Positions 18,190 through 27,744 of a DNA stretch of 64,000 bases are shown here, piece by piece. Where the stretch lies: positions 62,001 to 126,000 of the forward strand of contig NZ_LMMA01000037.1 in assembly GCF_001422725.1 (NCBI RefSeq), read 5' to 3'. The DNA comes from Flavobacterium sp. Leaf82 (GTDB taxonomy: Bacteria > Bacteroidota > Bacteroidia > Flavobacteriales > Flavobacteriaceae). Both the position numbers and the translations under genes were made by a program. The stretch's first letter is position 1; each line of letters starts with the position of its first letter. Below the pieces are notes generated by a model, which did not search any database, was not told the origin of the DNA, and saw nothing but the letters and a program-made list of their open reading frames with translations.

Positions 18190-18401
18190 CAACCCTTTAT
18201 TTTTCTAAAAGTGTACTAATTCAAAATAGATAAATATATCAGAGTGTTTTTATTTGTTTTTCTTATATAATTCATAAATGACATAAGAGTAGAATCTTCT
18301 TACTTTAAAACAGTGGAAAATTACTACATAAAATTAAAACAACACTATATTGTACGAAAATTAACACTAAAATAACTTTTTTAGATAATCAAACTAAAAA
18401 C

Positions 18402-18438
18402 AAAAAGCCGACAATTGATGATCAATTATCGGCTTTTT
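18402..18438 (-). terminator. Terminator of argS
   Basis: 18-bp stem with one mismatch (arms 18402-18419 and 18421-18438), with A/T flanks on both sides, 18 bp after the argS stop. Confidence 0.75.
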
Positions 18439-18456
18439 AGATGTTTTAGTTATGTT

Positions 18457-20235
18457 TTACATTCTCTCAGGAACCTCAATTCCTAACAAAGTAAAAGCAG
18501 ATTTTATAACTTCGGCTACTTTTTGGGAAAGCTGCACTCTAAATATCTTTTTAGTCAAATCTACTTCTCCTAAGATATGAACAGATTGATAAAAAGAGTT
18601 GTATTCTTTTACCAAATCATAGGTATAATTTGCAATTAATGCAGGACTGTGGTTTTGCGCTGCATTTTGAATTACTTCCGGGAAAAGCTCGATTTGTTTT
18701 ACCAATTCTTTTTCTTTCTCGTGTAATTCTTCGGTATTTGTTTTAGCGGAGAAATCAAAATCTGCTTTACGGATAATAGATTGAATTCTTGCATATGTAT
18801 ATTGAATAAACGGACCTGTATTTCCTGCAAAATCAACTGATTCTTCCGGATTAAACAAAATACGTTTTTTAGGATCTACTTTTAATATGTAATATTTTAA
18901 AGCTCCAAGTCCAATTGTTTTGTACAATTTCGCTTTCTCTTCAGGAGAATAACTGTCTAACTTTCCAAGATCTTCAGAAATTTGTTTTGCTGTATCTGTC
19001 ATATCCTGCATCAAATCATCTGCATCTACAACAGTTCCTTCACGGCTTTTCATTTTTCCAGATGGTAAATCAACCATTCCGTATGATAAATGATATAAGC
19101 TTGAAGCCCAGTCAAAACCTAATTTTTTCAGGATCAGGAACAATACTTTAAAGTGATAATCTTGCTCGTTACCAACTGTATAAACCATTCCGCCAACATC
19201 CGGCATATCTTTTACACGCTGAATTGCAGTTCCTATATCTTGTGTCATATAAACAGCAGTTCCGTCAGAACGCAAAACAATTTTACGATCCAGACCTTCA
19301 TCTGTTAGATCAATCCAAACAGAACCATCAGGATCTTTTTCGAAAACACCACTATCAAGACCTATCTGAACAACATCTTTACCTAATAAATACGTATTAC
19401 TTTCATAATAATATTTATCAAAATTAACCCCAAGATTAGTATAAGTCGTAGCAAAACCTTCATAAACCCATTCGTTCATTTTTTTCCAAAGCGAAATTAC
19501 TGCTTCATCACCAGCTTCCCATTTTTTAAGCATTTCTTGTGCCTCAACAATAATCGGAGCTTGTTTTTTTGCTTCTTCTTCAGTTTTACCGGTTTCCATT
19601 AATTGAGAAATCTCAGCTTTATAAGCTTTATCAAACTCAACATAATATTTACCAACTAATTTATCTCCTTTTAAACCTGAACTTTGCGGAGTTTCTCCAT
19701 CTCCAAATCTTTCCCAAGCGAGCATCGATTTACAAATATGAATTCCACGGTCGTTGATGATTTGTGTTTTGTACACTTTTTTACCAGAAGCTTTGATAAT
19801 TTCGGCTACAGAATATCCCAACAAATTGTTACGAACGTGACCTAAGTGTAATGGTTTATTGGTATTAGGCGAAGAATATTCGACCATAATTGCTTTATCA
19901 TCCGCATTTGGCGTTACATATCCAAATTTGTGATTGTCTCTTATCTCATTAAAGAAATTCAAATAATAACTATCTGCAATTACAATATTCAAAAAGCCCG
20001 AAACAACATTAAAACGTGCTACTTCCGGAAGATTTTCGACTAAATAATTTCCTATTTTATTTCCTAATTCTACAGGATTGCTTTTAATCACTTTTAATAA
20101 AGGAAAAATGACCATTGTAATATCGCCTTCAAACTCTTTTCTGGTAGTTTGAAATTCGATTTTATCAACAGTAACATCAAATAATGCTTGTATTGCTTTT
20201 TGTATAGAAGGTGTAAGAATTTGTGATAATGACAT
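18457..20235 (-). CDS. argS: Arginyl-tRNA synthetase
   Basis: Class I aminoacyl-tRNA synthetase of 592 residues that charges tRNA-Arg. It has the ArgS-specific N-terminal domain (1-110), the HIGH-type motif HLGH at 130-133 in SSPNTNKPLHLGHVRNN, a KMSKS-equivalent GKMKSREG near residue 387 and a helical DALR anticodon-binding domain ending EVPERM. The Lys-containing SREG form is common in ArgS. It is a single-gene unit with a TATCTTTG element at 20258-20265 and a strong terminator downstream. Confidence 0.98.
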   Translation of the reverse strand: MSLSQILTPSIQKAIQALFDVTVDKIEFQTTRKEFEGDITMVIFPLLKVIKSNPVELGNKIGNYLVENLPEVARFNVVSGFLNIVIADSYYLNFFNEIRDNHKFGYVTPNADDKAIMVEYSSPNTNKPLHLGHVRNNLLGYSVAEIIKASGKKVYKTQIINDRGIHICKSMLAWERFGDGETPQSSGLKGDKLVGKYYVEFDKAYKAEISQLMETGKTEEEAKKQAPIIVEAQEMLKKWEAGDEAVISLWKKMNEWVYEGFATTYTNLGVNFDKYYYESNTYLLGKDVVQIGLDSGVFEKDPDGSVWIDLTDEGLDRKIVLRSDGTAVYMTQDIGTAIQRVKDMPDVGGMVYTVGNEQDYHFKVLFLILKKLGFDWASSLYHLSYGMVDLPSGKMKSREGTVVDADDLMQDMTDTAKQISEDLGKLDSYSPEEKAKLYKTIGLGALKYYILKVDPKKRILFNPEESVDFAGNTGPFIQYTYARIQSIIRKADFDFSAKTNTEELHEKEKELVKQIELFPEVIQNAAQNHSPALIANYTYDLVKEYNSFYQSVHILGEVDLTKKIFRVQLSQKVAEVIKSAFTLLGIEVPERM

Positions 20236-20558
20236 GTAAACTTATTTTTAAAGTGAGCAAAGATACTGCTTATTCATCAATTACAGAAAATGAAAAACAT
20301 ATAAAATAGAACAAATCAATTAGAATTTATCAAAAAGGATTTTAAAATGATTGTTAAAATTATCAAAAAATTAATATGCTAATCTATTAAAAAACAGCCT
20401 TTCTTAAAAAAAACTAAAAAATTTTCATGATTTCCTGTAACATATCGACCACAGAAGAGTCTTAATAAGAAATTAGAATTCATTTTCAAGAAAAAAAAAT
20501 TAACAAAAAACAAAAACACAATCATCATCAATCAAATCAAAATAATCAATTAGTACTT
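20236..20558. other. Divergent AT-rich intergenic region
   Basis: 323 bp between divergent argS and an outer-membrane protein gene. Apart from the argS -7 element TATCTTTG (20258-20265, minus strand) I see only AT-rich sequence and a long A/C-rich leader before the plus-strand gene. No ORF, hairpin or repeat stands out. Confidence 0.4.
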
Positions 20559-22973
20559 ATGAAATTAAAATTCTTTCTGTTCGCGTTACTAGGTGTAATT
20601 GCAACAGCACAAGCCCAGAACACAGGAACAGTTTCTGGAAAGATTACAGAGAAGTCGAATAACGCGGCTATTTCTTACGCGACAGTTTCAATAAAAGATA
20701 ACGGTAAAGTAGTTACAGGAGTTAACACGGATGACAATGGAGATTTCTCTATTAAAAATCTGGCTTTAAAAAGTTACACTATCGAAATTCAATACATTGG
20801 ATTTAAAAAATATACAGGTTCACTTATTTTAAGTGACAATAAAAAAACAGCTACAGTAAATGTTTCTCTTGAAGAAGAAGCTACTCAGCTTAAAGGTGTA
20901 AATATCGTAAGTGACCGCTCGACAATAGAACAGAAAATTGACCGAAAAGTAATCACAGTCGGAAAAGATTTAACTACTGCCGGAGCTTCGGCATCAGATA
21001 TTATGAATAATATTCCATCTGTAAATGTAGATCAGGACGGAAAACTTTCGCTTCGCGGAAATGACAATGTTCGTGTATTAATTGACGGAAGACCCTCAAA
21101 TATTGATCCTGCACAATTATTAAAACAAATTCCATCGACTTCGATCAAAAAAATCGAATTGATTACAAATCCTAGTGCAAAATACAATCCGGAAGGAATG
21201 TCAGGAATCATCAATATCGTTTTACACAAAAATGCAAATACTGGTTTTAACGGAAGTTACAGTGGCGGAATCACTTTTGGAGAAACGGCTAAATACAACC
21301 AATCTTTAAACTTGAATTACAAAACCGGAAAAGTAAATTTCTTTGGAAATGTGGGACAAAACTTTGGAACGTATTACAATGATGGTTTCATTAAAAGATT
21401 TGATCCAAGTGTAGTTCAGAAAATTGATGTTATAAACGACAACGATTCTTATTTGTATAAAATTGGGATGGATTATTTAATAAATGATCATAACACATTA
21501 TCTTTTTATACGAATCAAAACAAATCAAATGGTAAAGGTTATGTAGATACTGCCATTGACTATAATAATGTAACAGGTTCTGATGTTGCAAGTATTTTTC
21601 AGAAATCTAAATATTCAGGACCGGATAATGTTGGAACTTACAATTTAGCATACAAACACATCTTTAAAAAAGAAGGTCATACTTTAGATTTTGAAGGGAA
21701 CTATAGTGATAATAAAGAAACTAATTATGCTTCTTTTGATACTCAGTCTATAAATAACGACAATACTCAAAACAATGTTATTTATGATGATTACATAAAA
21801 GGAACACGTAAATTGACTACTCTGAATGTAGATTATGTAAATCCTTTAAATGACAAAACAACGCTTGAAGCAGGTGCCGAAGCCAGACTTACTAAAACAG
21901 ATAATTATTATAGTACAGGGAATCCGCTTGCAGCACTTCCGGTTTCTGTTTATACTTATGATACTGATATTTATTCGGCTTATCTAACATTTGGTCAGAA
22001 ATTTAAAAAATTCAGCTATCAGGTTGGTGGTCGTTTTGAAAGTTATAAAGTTGTCGCTAATTTAAATCAGGGTCTTGAAAAATTCAATGATGATTATATT
22101 ACTTTATATCCTTCGGCTTATTTTACGTATAACCTGAACGAAAAAAACACTTTGCAATTTAGCTACAGCCGTCGTGTAGACCGCCCTAGTTTAGAGCAGA
22201 CAAAACCTATTCGTGAGTTTTCTACTCCGTTAGTTACCTCATTAGGAAATCCTGAATTAAGACCTCAGTTTACAAATTCTGTCGAAGTAAATTATACTAA
22301 AACTCTTGAAAAAGGAAGTTTTACAACAGGTGTTTTTTACAGAAGTATCAATGATCAAATTAGTAGAATTTTATACCCGGACGATACAGATCCAACTGGT
22401 AACAAACAAATTTTGACTTATACAAACTATGATCATAATACATCTTATGGTTTTGAGGTTTCGTTTAATTACAAAATTACAAAATGGTGGGATATCCAGC
22501 CTTCTATTGATTTCTCAAGCATTAATCAACAAGGAGTTGTGTTTAAATACGATCCTGTAACACAAACAAGTAATCCTTTTGAAAGAAAAGTTACAGTTGC
22601 AGCATTCAATGGTCGTATGAACTCAAACTTTAAAGTAAACAAGCGTTTAAGCTTTTTATTATTTGGTTTTTACAGAGGTGGAGTTGACGGTCTTCAAAAT
22701 AATAGCAATGAAATGTACAAAATGGACATAGGTTCGCGTTATACATTGTTAGACAGTAAGATGAACATCAGTTTACGTTTTAATGATGTCTTTAATACAA
22801 TGAAATATTCATTTGATGCTATGTATCCTTATGCACATGAAGGACAATTTAAATGGGAAAGTCAAACTGTTTATTTAGGTTTAACGTATAATTTTGGTGG
22901 TGCAAAAATCAAAAATTTAGAGCGTAAACAAAGAGAAGATAACACTAGTAAAGGTGGCGGCGGAATGTTTTAA
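20559..22973 (+). CDS. Outer-membrane beta-barrel family protein (TonB-receptor-like)
   Basis: An 804-residue outer-membrane protein. A signal peptide (to AQAQ, residue 20) is followed by a CarboxypepD-reg-like domain (about 24-110, GKITEKSNNAAISYATVSIK), a plug-like domain (about 130-225, with LSLRGNDNVRVLIDGRPSN and NPSAKYNPEGMSGIINIVL) and a barrel of the OMP_b-brl_3 kind. It ends in an unusual Gly-rich tail, KGGGGMF, after a basic segment, instead of a terminal aromatic strand. The substrate is unknown; these proteins are numerous in Bacteroidota and not linked to SusD. It is monocistronic with its own terminator. Confidence 0.85.
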   Translation: MKLKFFLFALLGVIATAQAQNTGTVSGKITEKSNNAAISYATVSIKDNGKVVTGVNTDDNGDFSIKNLALKSYTIEIQYIGFKKYTGSLILSDNKKTATVNVSLEEEATQLKGVNIVSDRSTIEQKIDRKVITVGKDLTTAGASASDIMNNIPSVNVDQDGKLSLRGNDNVRVLIDGRPSNIDPAQLLKQIPSTSIKKIELITNPSAKYNPEGMSGIINIVLHKNANTGFNGSYSGGITFGETAKYNQSLNLNYKTGKVNFFGNVGQNFGTYYNDGFIKRFDPSVVQKIDVINDNDSYLYKIGMDYLINDHNTLSFYTNQNKSNGKGYVDTAIDYNNVTGSDVASIFQKSKYSGPDNVGTYNLAYKHIFKKEGHTLDFEGNYSDNKETNYASFDTQSINNDNTQNNVIYDDYIKGTRKLTTLNVDYVNPLNDKTTLEAGAEARLTKTDNYYSTGNPLAALPVSVYTYDTDIYSAYLTFGQKFKKFSYQVGGRFESYKVVANLNQGLEKFNDDYITLYPSAYFTYNLNEKNTLQFSYSRRVDRPSLEQTKPIREFSTPLVTSLGNPELRPQFTNSVEVNYTKTLEKGSFTTGVFYRSINDQISRILYPDDTDPTGNKQILTYTNYDHNTSYGFEVSFNYKITKWWDIQPSIDFSSINQQGVVFKYDPVTQTSNPFERKVTVAAFNGRMNSNFKVNKRLSFLLFGFYRGGVDGLQNNSNEMYKMDIGSRYTLLDSKMNISLRFNDVFNTMKYSFDAMYPYAHEGQFKWESQTVYLGLTYNFGGAKIKNLERKQREDNTSKGGGGMF

Positions 22974-23014
22974 TCCCACTTTTAATAGTAGATTTTAATA
23001 GTTCTTGTAGAAAG

Positions 23015-23048
23015 GAAAAGCCTGGAGTTTGCCAACTTCAGGCTTTTC
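23015..23048 (+). terminator. Shared terminator between convergent genes
   Basis: 15-bp stem with one wobble (GAAAAGCCTGGAGTT, loop TGCC) followed by TTATTTTA on the plus strand and a run of T on the minus strand. It can serve both the beta-barrel gene and cutC. Confidence 0.65.
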
Positions 23049-23064
23049 TTATTTTAGGGAATGA

Positions 23065-23742
23065 CTATAGAAAATTTCGCAATTCTTTTACTTCTTCCGG
23101 ATTTGCTGTTTCTGTATTGCCTGTAATAGCAGATGAATGATAAAAAGTTGGTTCTAATTTTTCCTGTAAAAATTTAATATTCGAAGATCGTAAACCTCCG
23201 CCAGGCATAATTTCGATTCGGTCATTGGCAAGTTTCTGAATCATTTCAAGATCATCAATTCCTTCTTCGACATTTTTTCCTCTTCCGGAAGTCAGGATAG
23301 TTTGAAAACCACAATCAATGACGTCCTCAAGTGCTTGTTCTATAGAATTAACAACATCAAAAGCACGATGAAAGGTACAAGAAAGCGGACTCGCCAAATT
23401 GACTAATTCCTGATTTTGTTTTTTATTGATACTTCCGTCAGGATTTAAAATTCCGAAAACAAAACCATCAACGCCCAATTTTTTTAAGTGTTTTAAATCT
23501 TGCTTCATTTCTACAAATTCTTCATCTGTATATACAAAATCACCGCCACGAGGTCTTATAATAACATGCATTTTAATCGAAAGAATTTCACGAACCCTAA
23601 CCGCCAGAACCGCATTTGGTGTTGTTCCTCCAAGTTGCATATTTTCGCATAACTCGATTCTGTCTGCACCATTGTCTTGCGCAATTATTGCCGATTCATA
23701 CGTAAAACAGGCAATTTCAAGTTGATTTTTTTTCATTTTCAT
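23065..23742 (-). CDS. cutC: CutC family protein
   Basis: A 225-residue cytoplasmic TIM-barrel protein of the CutC family, historically linked to copper homeostasis, although the biochemical role is disputed. Hallmarks are ELCENMQLGGTTPN near 30-43, IIRPRGGDFVYTDEE near 63, THRAFD-type TFHRAFDV near 125, LTSGRG near 150 and IMPGGGLR near 178. A second start two codons downstream (MKKNQLEIA) is equally plausible. It ends opposite the beta-barrel gene; the start region adjoins a perfect 20-bp inverted repeat. Confidence 0.93.
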   Translation of the reverse strand: MKMKKNQLEIACFTYESAIIAQDNGADRIELCENMQLGGTTPNAVLAVRVREILSIKMHVIIRPRGGDFVYTDEEFVEMKQDLKHLKKLGVDGFVFGILNPDGSINKKQNQELVNLASPLSCTFHRAFDVVNSIEQALEDVIDCGFQTILTSGRGKNVEEGIDDLEMIQKLANDRIEIMPGGGLRSSNIKFLQEKLEPTFYHSSAITGNTETANPEEVKELRNFL

Positions 23743-23785
23743 TTAATTTTTCATACAAATTTTGTCATTCTTCACCAACTAGTTT

Positions 23786-23871
23786 GTCATTTCGACGCAA
23801 GGAGAAATCACATTAGAAAATCCATAATCATTGTCGAGTCACAAGTGCGATTTCTCCTTGCGTCGAAATAA
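23786..23871. repeat. Long inverted repeat, TTTCGACGCAAGGAGAAATC family
   Basis: Perfect 20-bp arms at 23790-23809 and 23849-23868, extendable by six or so bases with a single mismatch, around a 39-nt loop. It lies between the starts and ends of co-directional cutC and fabH. I know near-identical arms as frequent intergenic elements in flavobacteria, where they form pairs of this kind. There is no T-run, so it is not a simple terminator. Confidence 0.75.
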
Positions 23872-23904
23872 CAAAAACTACATAATTCAATACGAAAGTA
23901 TAAA

Positions 23905-23933
23905 AAAACCTGCTCTAAAAAAGAGCAGGTTTT
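23905..23933 (-). terminator. Terminator of fabH
   Basis: 12-bp stem AAAACCTGCTCT/AGAGCAGGTTTT, T-run on the minus strand, 26 bp after the stop codon. Confidence 0.75.
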
Positions 23934-23959
23934 AAAAATATAATGCAAGATGAATTAAT

Positions 23960-24967
23960 TTACCATTTAATAATTGCGCTTGCCCAGGTAAAACCACTAC
24001 CAAAAGCTGCTAAAACAACTGTATCTCCGGATTTTATCTTTCCTTGTTCCCAAGCTTCTGTCAAAGCGATTGGAATTGAGGCTGCGGTTGTATTACCATA
24101 TTTCTGGATATTATTGTGAACCTGATCATCCGTCAGTTTAAATTTGTTTTGAATGAATTGTGAAATTCTCAAATTTGCCTGATGCGGAATCAACATATCA
24201 ATATCTGAAACCTGTAAACCGTTTGCTTCTAATCCTTCGTTGATTACTTCTGCAAAACGAACTACTGCATTTTTAAATACAAATTGTCCGTTCATGTATG
24301 GATAATAACTTTCGTCATTCGGGTCATTATCTGCTAAAATATCGGTTACCCAACGCGCTCCCATTCCCGGTGCCTGCAAAGCTAATTCCTCTGCGTGTTG
24401 TCCTTCTGAATGCAAGTGAGTAGATAGAATTCCTTTTGTTAAATCTTCTTCACGGCTCAAAACTGCTGCTCCTGCCCCATCTCCAAAAATTACAGATACT
24501 CCACGACCACGTGTTGTCATATCTAATCCTGTAGAATGAACTTCAGAACCAATCACCAAAATGTTTTTATACATTCCGGTTTTAATGTATTGATCTGCAA
24601 CAGATATTGCATAAACAAATCCGGAACACTGGTTTCTTACATCTAATGCGCCAACTGTTCTTAATCCTAAATCACGTTGTACTAAAACTCCAGGTCCTGG
24701 AAAATAGTAATCAGGACTTAATGTAGCGAAAACTACAAAATCAATATCTTCTTTGGCCACGCCAGAACGTTCTATAGCAATTTTAGCTGCTTTTACCCCC
24801 ATTGTAGTTGTGGTATCTTCTCCACGAATAATATGTCTGCGTTCCTGAATTCCTGTTCGCTCCTGAATCCATTCATCATTGGTATCAATAATTTTAGACA
24901 AATCGTCGTTGGTCACAACATTGGAAGGAACATAATATCCTAAGCCCGCTATTTTTGAATGATACAT
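23960..24967 (-). CDS. fabH: Beta-ketoacyl-ACP synthase III (FabH)
   Basis: A 335-residue thiolase-fold condensing enzyme that starts fatty-acid chains by joining acyl-CoA to malonyl-ACP. The Cys-His-Asn triad is complete: Cys114 in RNQCSGF, His262 in PHQANLRI and Asn292 in GNTTAASIP. It stands alone with its own terminator and a TAAATTTG element upstream (25000-25007), and is not beside rpmF/plsX or acc genes, where another fabH copy is normally found in this genus. It may therefore be a second, perhaps branched-chain-specific, copy (inference). Confidence 0.95.
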   Translation of the reverse strand: MYHSKIAGLGYYVPSNVVTNDDLSKIIDTNDEWIQERTGIQERRHIIRGEDTTTTMGVKAAKIAIERSGVAKEDIDFVVFATLSPDYYFPGPGVLVQRDLGLRTVGALDVRNQCSGFVYAISVADQYIKTGMYKNILVIGSEVHSTGLDMTTRGRGVSVIFGDGAGAAVLSREEDLTKGILSTHLHSEGQHAEELALQAPGMGARWVTDILADNDPNDESYYPYMNGQFVFKNAVVRFAEVINEGLEANGLQVSDIDMLIPHQANLRISQFIQNKFKLTDDQVHNNIQKYGNTTAASIPIALTEAWEQGKIKSGDTVVLAAFGSGFTWASAIIKW

Positions 24968-24999
24968 ATTCTTTTGTTATTTGTTAAAAATTTGGAATG

Positions 25000-25007
25000 C
25001 AAATTTA
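25000..25007 (-). promoter_or_regulatory. -7 element of fabH
   Basis: TAAATTTG on the minus strand, 32 bp before the start codon. A TTG lies 24 bp upstream (25032-25034), slightly beyond normal spacing. Confidence 0.45.
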
Positions 25008-25229
25008 AGTATACTTTAAATCATTAGCGTACAAATTAGTGTTTTTTTCGTAATTGACAATTTAATATACTTTAATTATATATCGAATTAAGACTATTTA
25101 CATTTTGAAAAATCAGTTTTTACATCTAAATGATGAAAACTATGAAAAATAACCCATAAAATGTAACAAGATTCAATTACTTTAGTCAAACATAACGAAT
25201 ACCATTTTTAAACTCCTAAAATTCAAATT

Positions 25230-27641
25230 ATGAAATTAAAGGTTACACTCCTATTATTTCTTAACATTGGCTTTTTTGCCTTTGCTCAGGAAAATTTAAC
25301 CTACCAAAAACCATCAAAATCTATATTAGATTTAGCGGACTACCAAAAAGCTCCACTCGTGTCTATGGATACCAAAAAAGAGAATATGTTGCTCCTTTAT
25401 AGAAACACCTATAAAACATTGGACGATCTTAATCAGGATGAACTTCGCTTAGGTGGTTTGAGAATTAATCCGGTAACAAATATTTCGAGTACAGCAACGT
25501 ATACAATCAATCTTAAGTTAAGAAAAATTAGTGCAAAAGACGAAATTCAGGTTACAGGTTTACCGGAAAATCCAAAAATAACCAATGTTCTCTGGTCACC
25601 AAACGACAAGAAAATTTTGTTCTCGCATACAACAAGTACAGGCGTAGAACTTTGGGTTGTAGATGTAGCCACTGCAAAAGCAACAAAACTTACAGATGCG
25701 ACTGTAAATGCAAACCTTGGTAATCCGTTTAGCTGGTTTTTAGACAATGAAACTATCTTGGTAAAAATGCTTCCAAAAGACAGAAAACCATTATTAGACT
25801 CTAAAAAAGACTTACCAACCGGGCCAATTATCTCGAACACATCCGGAGCAAAATCTCAAAACAGAACTTATCCTGATATGTTGAAAAATCAGAATGATGA
25901 AATTAATTTTGAGAATATCATGACTTCTGAACTGTATAAAGTAAACCTTAACGGAACTGCTACTTTGTTTAAGGAAGCAGCAATGTACGCCGGAGAAAAA
26001 ATTTCGCCGGATGGTAATTATATTATGTTAACTACAATACAAAAACCGTTTTCATATGTTGTTCCTTTAAACAGATTTCCATCTAAAACAATTGTTTACG
26101 ATGCAAGAGGAAAAGAGGTTAAAACGGTAAACGAAGTTCCTTTAAACGAAGTAATTCCAAAAGGTTTTATGGCAGTTCGTAAAGGAAAAAGAGAAATGAC
26201 CTGGAGAAATGATAAACCAGCGACTTTATCTTATGTTGTAGCTTTAGACGAAGGAAATCCAGCTAATAAAGTTGAATTTAGAGACGAAGTTTTTCTATGG
26301 GATGCGCCTTTCGCAAACAATCCAACAACATTGGTAAAAGTACCTCAACGCTACAATGATATTATTTGGGGAAATGACAATATTGCTTTTCTTACTGACG
26401 AATGGTACGATACCCGTAATACAAAAACGTATTTAATTAATCCGTCAAATCCTGCCCAACAGGCAAAAGTAATTACAGACAGAAACCAACAAGATGTGTA
26501 TTCAGATCCGGGAGTTTTTGAAACTAAGAAAAATGAATACAATAAATATGTCTTAGCGATCGAAAAAGACAATGCTTATCGCATTGGTGAAGGATATACA
26601 AAAGAAGGTCAGTTTCCTTTTATTGCTGAATTTAATCTAAAAACATTGCAGTCTAAACGCCTTTATACGTCGACTTATAAAGATAAAAAAGAGGATTTAT
26701 TAGGTATTGAAGATTTTAAAACCGGCAAAGTTTTAGTTCAGATTCAGTCTAAGAGTGAATATCCTAATTATTATTTTAGAAACATTAAAAAACAAAACAG
26801 CTTAACGCCAATTACTTATTTCCCAAATCCGTTTGAAAGCATTAAAGATGTTAGCAAAGAAGTAATCAAGTACAAGCGTAAAGATGGTGTTGAACTTTCC
26901 GGAACCTTATATTTGCCTGCAGGTTACGACAAAGCAAAGAAAGAAAAATTACCTTTATTAATCTGGGCGTATCCAGCTGAATATAAAGACAAAAACAGCG
27001 CCGGACAATCGACACAAAACTCAAACGAATTTACAACTCCTTATTACGGATCGTTTGTATATTGGGTAACCAAAGGATATGCGGTTTTAGATGATGCTGC
27101 TTTCCCAATTATTGGCGAAGGAACTACAGAACCTAACGACAATTTTATATCTCAATTAGTAGATAATGCAGCAGCAGCAATTGATGCTGTTGACGCTTTA
27201 GGATATATTAACCGCAAAAAAGTAGCCGTGGGAGGACATTCTTACGGAGCTTTTATGACGGCAAATTTATTGACACATTCTAATTTATTTGCGTGCGGAA
27301 TTGCAAGAAGCGGAGCTTACAACAGAACTTTAACTCCGTTTGGTTTCCAGACTGAGCAACGTAATTATTGGGAAGTTCCTGAAGTTTATACTGCAATGTC
27401 TCCTTTTATGAATGCAGATAAAATGAAAACACCACTTTTATTAGTTCATGGTGAAGCAGATAATAATCCCGGAACTTTTACTTTGCAGACAGAACGTTAT
27501 TATCAAGCCTTAAAAGGTTTAGGGGCAACAACAAGAATGGTAATTTTACCTAAAGAAGCACATAGTTATGTTACCAAAGAAAATATTTTACACCTGCTTT
27601 GGGAGCAAGATCAATTCTTAGAAAAATACTTAAAAAACTAG
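25230..27641 (+). CDS. Secreted S9-family prolyl oligopeptidase-like peptidase
   Basis: An exported 803-residue serine peptidase. A signal peptide (to FAFAQ, residue 20) is followed by a beta-propeller region (about 90-530) and an alpha/beta-hydrolase domain. The catalytic triad is visible: Ser671 in GGHSYGAF, Asp744 in GEADNNPG and His778 in KEAHSYV. The N-terminal motif and size resemble glutamyl endopeptidase-type S9 members more than classical DPP IV, so a specificity for acidic residues is possible (inference). There is no type IX sorting tail, so it probably stays in the periplasm. Monocistronic. Confidence 0.92.
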   Translation: MKLKVTLLLFLNIGFFAFAQENLTYQKPSKSILDLADYQKAPLVSMDTKKENMLLLYRNTYKTLDDLNQDELRLGGLRINPVTNISSTATYTINLKLRKISAKDEIQVTGLPENPKITNVLWSPNDKKILFSHTTSTGVELWVVDVATAKATKLTDATVNANLGNPFSWFLDNETILVKMLPKDRKPLLDSKKDLPTGPIISNTSGAKSQNRTYPDMLKNQNDEINFENIMTSELYKVNLNGTATLFKEAAMYAGEKISPDGNYIMLTTIQKPFSYVVPLNRFPSKTIVYDARGKEVKTVNEVPLNEVIPKGFMAVRKGKREMTWRNDKPATLSYVVALDEGNPANKVEFRDEVFLWDAPFANNPTTLVKVPQRYNDIIWGNDNIAFLTDEWYDTRNTKTYLINPSNPAQQAKVITDRNQQDVYSDPGVFETKKNEYNKYVLAIEKDNAYRIGEGYTKEGQFPFIAEFNLKTLQSKRLYTSTYKDKKEDLLGIEDFKTGKVLVQIQSKSEYPNYYFRNIKKQNSLTPITYFPNPFESIKDVSKEVIKYKRKDGVELSGTLYLPAGYDKAKKEKLPLLIWAYPAEYKDKNSAGQSTQNSNEFTTPYYGSFVYWVTKGYAVLDDAAFPIIGEGTTEPNDNFISQLVDNAAAAIDAVDALGYINRKKVAVGGHSYGAFMTANLLTHSNLFACGIARSGAYNRTLTPFGFQTEQRNYWEVPEVYTAMSPFMNADKMKTPLLLVHGEADNNPGTFTLQTERYYQALKGLGATTRMVILPKEAHSYVTKENILHLLWEQDQFLEKYLKN

Positions 27642-27664
27642 ATTATAAAATTGATTATAAAAAG

Positions 27665-27694
27665 AAACCCGACAGTGATTAAGCTGTCGGGTTT
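27665..27694 (+). terminator. Terminator of the S9 peptidase gene
   Basis: Perfect 11-bp stem AAACCCGACAG/CTGTCGGGTTT followed by TTATTTT. Confidence 0.8.
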
Positions 27695-27744
27695 TTATTT
27701 TACAGATAAAAATTATCTAATTTTCTAATTGACAAATTATCTAA

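Larger units (their letters stand above)
17896..18456. other. Long gene-free leader region upstream of susC
   Basis: This 561-bp gap has no ORF of note and two minus-strand terminators, one for argS at 18402-18438 and an orphan at 18164-18189. Between them on the minus strand is a weak promoter-like pair (TTG, then TAATTTTC 16 bp later, around 18310-18337) and a 22-codon frame starting MSFMNYIRK. A small RNA or a susC leader would fit, but nothing proves either. Confidence 0.35.

Noticed and set aside
25230..27641. S9 peptidase as a type IX secreted enzyme
   Set aside because: No C-terminal sorting domain is present; the protein ends right after the hydrolase fold.
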